From Roseiarcus sp035308145 (lineage in GTDB: Bacteria > Pseudomonadota > Alphaproteobacteria > Rhizobiales > Beijerinckiaceae): a DNA stretch of 9,385 bases. Under the pieces are notes generated by a model, which worked only from the letters and a program-made list of their open reading frames with translations, did no database searches and was not told the DNA's origin. The position numbers and the translations under genes are program-made. This document shows positions 6,382-9,385 of this stretch, piece by piece (within the stretch, counting starts at the first letter, position 1; the number at the start of each line of letters is the position of its first letter). The stretch is taken from contig DATGHD010000006.1 of the NCBI GenBank assembly GCA_035308145.1, positions 1 to 9,385 of the forward strand, written 5' to 3'.

Positions 6382-6422
6382 CGCGAGGCGCAGCGTTTTG
6401 GCCCTCGAGAGGCAAGCCATCG

Positions 6423-7634
6423 ATGGAAAAGATCAAGGTCAAGAATCCGGTTGTCGAACTCGACGGCGACGAGATGACGCGGATCATCTGGTCGCTGATC
6501 AGGGAAAAGCTGATCCATCCCTATCTCGACATTGATCTTAAATATTTCGATCTCGGCATCGAGCGTCGCGACGCGACCAACGACCAAGTGACGATCGACG
6601 CGGCTGAGGCGATCAAGACTTACGGCGTCGGCGTCAAATGCGCGACGATCACGCCGGACGAAGCGCGGGTGAAGGAATTCAATCTCAAGGAAATGTGGAA
6701 GAGCCCCAATGGCACGATCCGCAATATCATAGGCGGCGTGATCTTCCGCGAGCCGATCATTTGCAAGAACGTGCCGCGGCTGGTGCCGAGCTGGACAAAG
6801 CCGATCGTCATCGGCCGCCACGCCTTCGGCGACCAATATCGCGCGACCGATTTTAAGGTTCCCGGCAAGGGCCGCCTGACCATCAAGTTCGAAGGCGCCG
6901 ACGGAAGGGTGATCGAGCGGGAAGTGTTCAAGTTTCCCGGCAGCGGCGTCGCCATGAGCATGTACAATCTCGACGATTCAATTCGCGATTTCGCCAGAGC
7001 CTCGCTGAACTACGGCTTGATGCGCAAATATCCGGTGTACCTTTCGACCAAGAACACGATCCTCAAGGCCTATGACGGGCGCTTCAAGGACATTTTTCAG
7101 GAGACGTTCGAAACTGAGTTCAAGACGAAATTCGCCGCCGCCGGCCTCACCTATGAGCACCGCCTGATCGACGATATGGTTGCCGCCGCCCTCAAATGGT
7201 CAGGCGGCTATCTCTGGGCCTGCAAGAACTACGACGGCGACGTGCAGTCCGACACGGTCGCTCAAGGGTTCGGCTCGCTCGGCCTCATGACCAGCGTTTT
7301 GATGACGCCGGACGGATCGATCGTGGAGGCCGAGGCCGCGCATGGCACGGTGACGCGCCACTACCGAGAGCATCAAAAAGGGCGAGAGACCTCGACGAAT
7401 TCCATCGCCTCGATCTTCGCTTGGACGCGCGGCCTCTCTCATCGCGCGAAGTTGGATTCCAACGATGCGCTCGCGCGCTTTGCCACAACGCTCGAGAAAG
7501 TCTGCGTCGACACGGTCGAGGCCGGCTTCATGACCAAGGATCTCGCCCTGCTCATCGGGCCCGAGCAGAAATGGCTTTCGACAGGCGCCTTCCTCGACAA
7601 AGTCGATGAAAATTTGCGCAAGGCGATGGGTTGA
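6423..7634 (+). CDS. icd: NADP-dependent isocitrate dehydrogenase, dimeric eukaryote-like type
   Basis: This 403-residue enzyme oxidises isocitrate to 2-oxoglutarate and CO2 with NADP+ in the TCA cycle. It aligns with human IDH1 almost without gaps. T77, S94, N96, R100, R109, R132 and Y139 fall at the same residue numbers. K210, D250, D273 and D277 match human K212, D252, D275 and D279, the catalytic lysine and metal ligands. It therefore belongs to the eukaryote-like homodimeric subfamily, common in alphaproteobacteria, rather than the E. coli type controlled by AceK. The start ATG has GAGAGG ten bases upstream and its own promoter at 6354–6381. It is probably transcribed alone, facing a convergent gene 41 bases past its stop. 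No residue I checked is abnormal. Confidence 0.97.
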   Translation: MEKIKVKNPVVELDGDEMTRIIWSLIREKLIHPYLDIDLKYFDLGIERRDATNDQVTIDAAEAIKTYGVGVKCATITPDEARVKEFNLKEMWKSPNGTIRNIIGGVIFREPIICKNVPRLVPSWTKPIVIGRHAFGDQYRATDFKVPGKGRLTIKFEGADGRVIEREVFKFPGSGVAMSMYNLDDSIRDFARASLNYGLMRKYPVYLSTKNTILKAYDGRFKDIFQETFETEFKTKFAAAGLTYEHRLIDDMVAAALKWSGGYLWACKNYDGDVQSDTVAQGFGSLGLMTSVLMTPDGSIVEAEAAHGTVTRHYREHQKGRETSTNSIASIFAWTRGLSHRAKLDSNDALARFATTLEKVCVDTVEAGFMTKDLALLIGPEQKWLSTGAFLDKVDENLRKAMG

Positions 7635-7675
7635 TCGAACCAAAGAACCAAGAGCACGACGGAACGTTTCTATGT

Positions 7676-8821
7676 TCAACGGTACAAAATGTCGCCGGAC
7701 ACGTCCTCAATACGCGTCAGGCCTATTTGGCCGAGGGTGCGCTTAAGCTCGTCGGAGAGGATAGTGAAGCCGCGCATCGCGCCGGGCAAGCCGGCGGCCG
7801 CGGCCCCATAGAGAATCGCGCGGCCGCAAAAGACGAAGTCCGCGCCATGCGCGAGCGCGGCGAGAACGTCGGCGCCGCGTCTGACGCCGCCGTCGATCAT
7901 CACCGGCATCTTCCCCCCTACCGCCTTTTTGATCGCCGGCAGCGAGGCGAGCGGCGTCGGGCCGCGATCGAATTGCCGGCCGCCATGATTTGAGACGATG
8001 ATCCCGTCGCAGCCGAGCGCCAGCGCGCGGGCCGCGTCGTCAGGATGCTGCAGGCCTTTGATGATGAGCTTGCCTTTCCACAAGGCCCGATAGCGCTCGA
8101 AATCGCTCCACCCTTGCGGCGTATGTTGCTGCGAGCGCATCAAAGTCGCGACGCGTTCGGCGCTGGCGTCCTCCCCTGCATAGGCGGCCCAGGAGCCCAT
8201 TTTCGGCAGGCCGCCGTTCCTCAGCCACTGGATCGTCCAGGCCGGATGGCCGAGCCCGTCAAAAATGTTGCGGGCATTATAGCGAATCGGCAGGGAGAAG
8301 CCGTTGCGAATGTCGCGTTCGCGTTTGGCTTGGACGGGCAGATCGACAGTCAAGACGAGGCCGCCGAGCCCGGCGGCGCCGGCTCTGGCGATGAGATCAT
8401 GAGTGATCGCTTGATCGCGCGCGGGATAGAGCTGAAACCACGTATGATCCGGAGCGACCTTGGCGGTCTCCTCGATCGTGGCGACGGCGCTGCCAGAAAG
8501 AATGAACGGCGCGTTGACCTTTCGCGCCGCCTCGGCCATCGCGAGCTCGGCGCCCGGCCAGAAGAGGCCGGCGTAGCCGACCGGGGCGACGCCAAAGGGA
8601 ATGTCGTACTGTCGACCGAACAGCGTCTTGCCGAGATGGCTAGCCGAGACATTGGCGAGATAGCGCGGCGCGAACCTCGTCGCGGCGAAGCCTTCGACGC
8701 TCTGGCGCAGCGCTGATTCATCGCCCGCGCCGCCGTCGATCCAATCGAACAGGATGCGCGGCAGGCGCCGGCGGGCCATGTCGCGCAAATCATCGATGTT
8801 GACCGCCTTTTCGACCCTCAT
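7676..8821 (-). CDS. FMN-dependent alpha-hydroxyacid dehydrogenase (LldD/mandelate dehydrogenase type)
   Basis: This 381-residue TIM-barrel flavoprotein oxidises a 2-hydroxyacid to the 2-oxoacid. The catalytic block SNHGGRQFD gives base H279 and substrate-binding R282; K255 (IIKG), Y132 (FQLY), T158/D160 (TVDLP) and R167 complete the FMN and substrate pocket. The long loop at about 180–235, with HPAWTIQWL, resembles that of E. coli L-lactate and mandelate dehydrogenases, so a membrane-associated enzyme passing electrons to quinone is likelier than an H2O2-forming oxidase. I chose the ATG at 8821, with GGGAG six bases upstream; an in-frame TTG at 8869 would add 16 unlike residues. The tyrosine matching Y24 of glycolate oxidase is Trp27 (FDWIDGG), which may alter substrate choice. 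L-lactate is the first guess; the substrate is not certain. Confidence 0.92.
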   Translation of the reverse strand: MRVEKAVNIDDLRDMARRRLPRILFDWIDGGAGDESALRQSVEGFAATRFAPRYLANVSASHLGKTLFGRQYDIPFGVAPVGYAGLFWPGAELAMAEAARKVNAPFILSGSAVATIEETAKVAPDHTWFQLYPARDQAITHDLIARAGAAGLGGLVLTVDLPVQAKRERDIRNGFSLPIRYNARNIFDGLGHPAWTIQWLRNGGLPKMGSWAAYAGEDASAERVATLMRSQQHTPQGWSDFERYRALWKGKLIIKGLQHPDDAARALALGCDGIIVSNHGGRQFDRGPTPLASLPAIKKAVGGKMPVMIDGGVRRGADVLAALAHGADFVFCGRAILYGAAAAGLPGAMRGFTILSDELKRTLGQIGLTRIEDVSGDILYR

Positions 8822-8896
8822 GCCTGCTCCCGACCCTTTGCGTCCCGCGCCGGTCGCCGTCTCACTCAAAGTTCCCGCCCGCCCGACGCGGCCCCG

Positions 8897-8914
8897 CCGT
8901 CATGCATCCGTCAC
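8897..8914 (+). promoter_or_regulatory. Pho box upstream of the BtaA gene
   Basis: Two 7-base direct repeats, CCGTCAT (8897–8903) and CCGTCAC (8908–8914), are separated by exactly four bases. This matches the PhoB site (CTGTCAT, four bases, CTGTCAC) with one change per half. A TTTTAA run at 8922–8927 lies about where a -10 box would follow a PhoB-replaced -35. The site is 50 bases before the BtaA start. The direct-repeat order points towards that gene rather than the divergent dehydrogenase. Confidence 0.7.
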
Positions 8915-8964
8915 GCGACTCTTTTAACCGCACTCAATTGCCCTTCGCCAGCGGAGGCCTCACG

Positions 8965-9385
8965 TTGCGATCATCCAATTCAACCCTGCGCCGGGCCACG
9001 GCCAGCGGGCTCAGAAGCGCCGTCCATCGCCATAAGGCGCTGTCGCGCTCCGGGGCGCTAGAACGGCTCTTCACCATCGCCTTTCGCCGCCTCGTCTATC
9101 CGCAGATCTGGGAAGACCCCTTGGTCGACCTCGAGGCCTTGCAGATTCGCCCCGAAGACCGCGTGATAACCATCGCTTCCGGCGGCTGCAATGCCCTCTC
9201 GTACCTGATCGCCGACCCGGCCCGCATCGACGCGGTCGACCTTAACGGCGCGCATGTGGCGCTCGGCCGCCTCAAACTCTGCGCGGCGCGGCGCCTGCCC
9301 GATTACGACGCCTTCCGGCGCTTCTTCGCCTCGGCGGATTCCCGCGCCAATGTCGAGGCTTACGACGCCTTGCTGCGCCCATATC
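8965..9385 (+). CDS. btaA: BtaA-type S-adenosylmethionine:diacylglycerol 3-amino-3-carboxypropyltransferase, N-terminal part (DUF3419)
   Basis: The first 140 residues are present; the gene runs off the right edge (family members are about 400 residues). It shows the DUF3419 signature LVYPQIWEDPLVDLEAL (43–59), the S-adenosylmethionine-binding loop TIASGGCNALSYL (69–81) and AVDLN (90–94). BtaA moves the 3-amino-3-carboxypropyl group of S-adenosylmethionine onto diacylglycerol, the first step towards the phosphorus-free betaine lipid DGTS. BtaB would then methylate the product and is often the next gene. The start is a TTG at 8965 with GGAGG seven bases upstream. An in-frame ATG at 8902 lies inside the Pho box and has no ribosome binding site, so I rejected it. 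Control by PhoB under phosphate limitation is indicated by the upstream site. Other DUF3419 members are not proven BtaA enzymes, which limits certainty. Confidence 0.85.
   Translation, partial: MRSSNSTLRRATASGLRSAVHRHKALSRSGALERLFTIAFRRLVYPQIWEDPLVDLEALQIRPEDRVITIASGGCNALSYLIADPARIDAVDLNGAHVALGRLKLCAARRLPDYDAFRRFFASADSRANVEAYDALLRPY

Noticed and set aside
6260..6487. N-terminal extension of the GlsB-like frame towards icd
   Set aside because: The extra 76 codons run into the icd start and promoter, and the short form has a proper ribosome binding site and the usual family length.
7635..7675. Terminator between convergent icd and hydroxyacid dehydrogenase genes
   Set aside because: The 41-base gap shows no convincing stem with a T-run on either strand.
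8045..8716. Plus-strand frame of 223 codons opposite the hydroxyacid dehydrogenase
   Set aside because: It is antisense to a gene whose catalytic motifs are clear, and its product shows no recognisable domain.
8902..8964. Upstream ATG start for the BtaA gene at 8902
   Set aside because: It lies within the Pho box, upstream of any likely transcription start, and has no ribosome binding site, while the TTG at 8965 has a perfect one.

Overview
The window reads as ordinary chromosomal DNA from a GC-rich alphaproteobacterium, most likely of the Hyphomicrobiales/Rhizobiales (a Methylocystis- or Beijerinckia-like relative would fit, but this is inference). The evidence is the strong G/C bias at third codon positions, the rnr–DUF983–NUDIX gene cluster, the eukaryote-like NADP isocitrate dehydrogenase, and the BtaA/DUF3419 gene with a Pho box. 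I see no mobile element, phage gene, CRISPR array, tRNA or rRNA.

Layout. Bases 1–291 hold the start of a minus-strand cupin gene that runs off the left edge. Bases 292–848 have no convincing gene but contain several overlapping perfect inverted repeats and candidate promoters for rnr. Bases 849–4292 form a tight plus-strand operon of three overlapping genes: ribonuclease R, a DUF983 zinc-knuckle membrane protein, and a NUDIX hydrolase with an expanded Nudix box. Facing it on the minus strand is a small helical protein of unknown function (4303–4698). Bases 4893–5992 carry a divergent pair, an HxlR-type one-cysteine regulator and an NAD(P)-binding oxidoreductase, with a probable operator between them. 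A small GlsB/YeaQ-type membrane protein (6011–6259, minus) lies back to back with icd (6423–7634, plus). Convergent to icd is an FMN-dependent alpha-hydroxyacid dehydrogenase of the LldD/mandelate dehydrogenase type (7676–8821, minus). The right edge holds the first 140 codons of a BtaA-type betaine-lipid gene (8965–9385, plus).

How the genes relate. The rnr operon joins RNA turnover with two genes that are often neighbours of rnr in alphaproteobacteria but whose link to it is not explained. The HxlR/oxidoreductase pair looks like a self-contained sensor–effector unit for electrophile or thiol stress. Icd and the hydroxyacid dehydrogenase are central-carbon enzymes with no visible joint regulation. 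The best regulatory signal is a near-consensus Pho box at 8897–8914 upstream of the BtaA gene. It suggests that phosphate starvation switches on synthesis of phosphorus-free betaine lipids.

I found no clearly new multi-gene system. The points most worth a second look are the nested inverted repeats at 481–608, the dyad over the probable rnr promoter at 758–783, the 30-residue expansion of the Nudix box, the Tyr-to-Trp change in the hydroxyacid dehydrogenase active site, and the unrecognised 131-residue protein.
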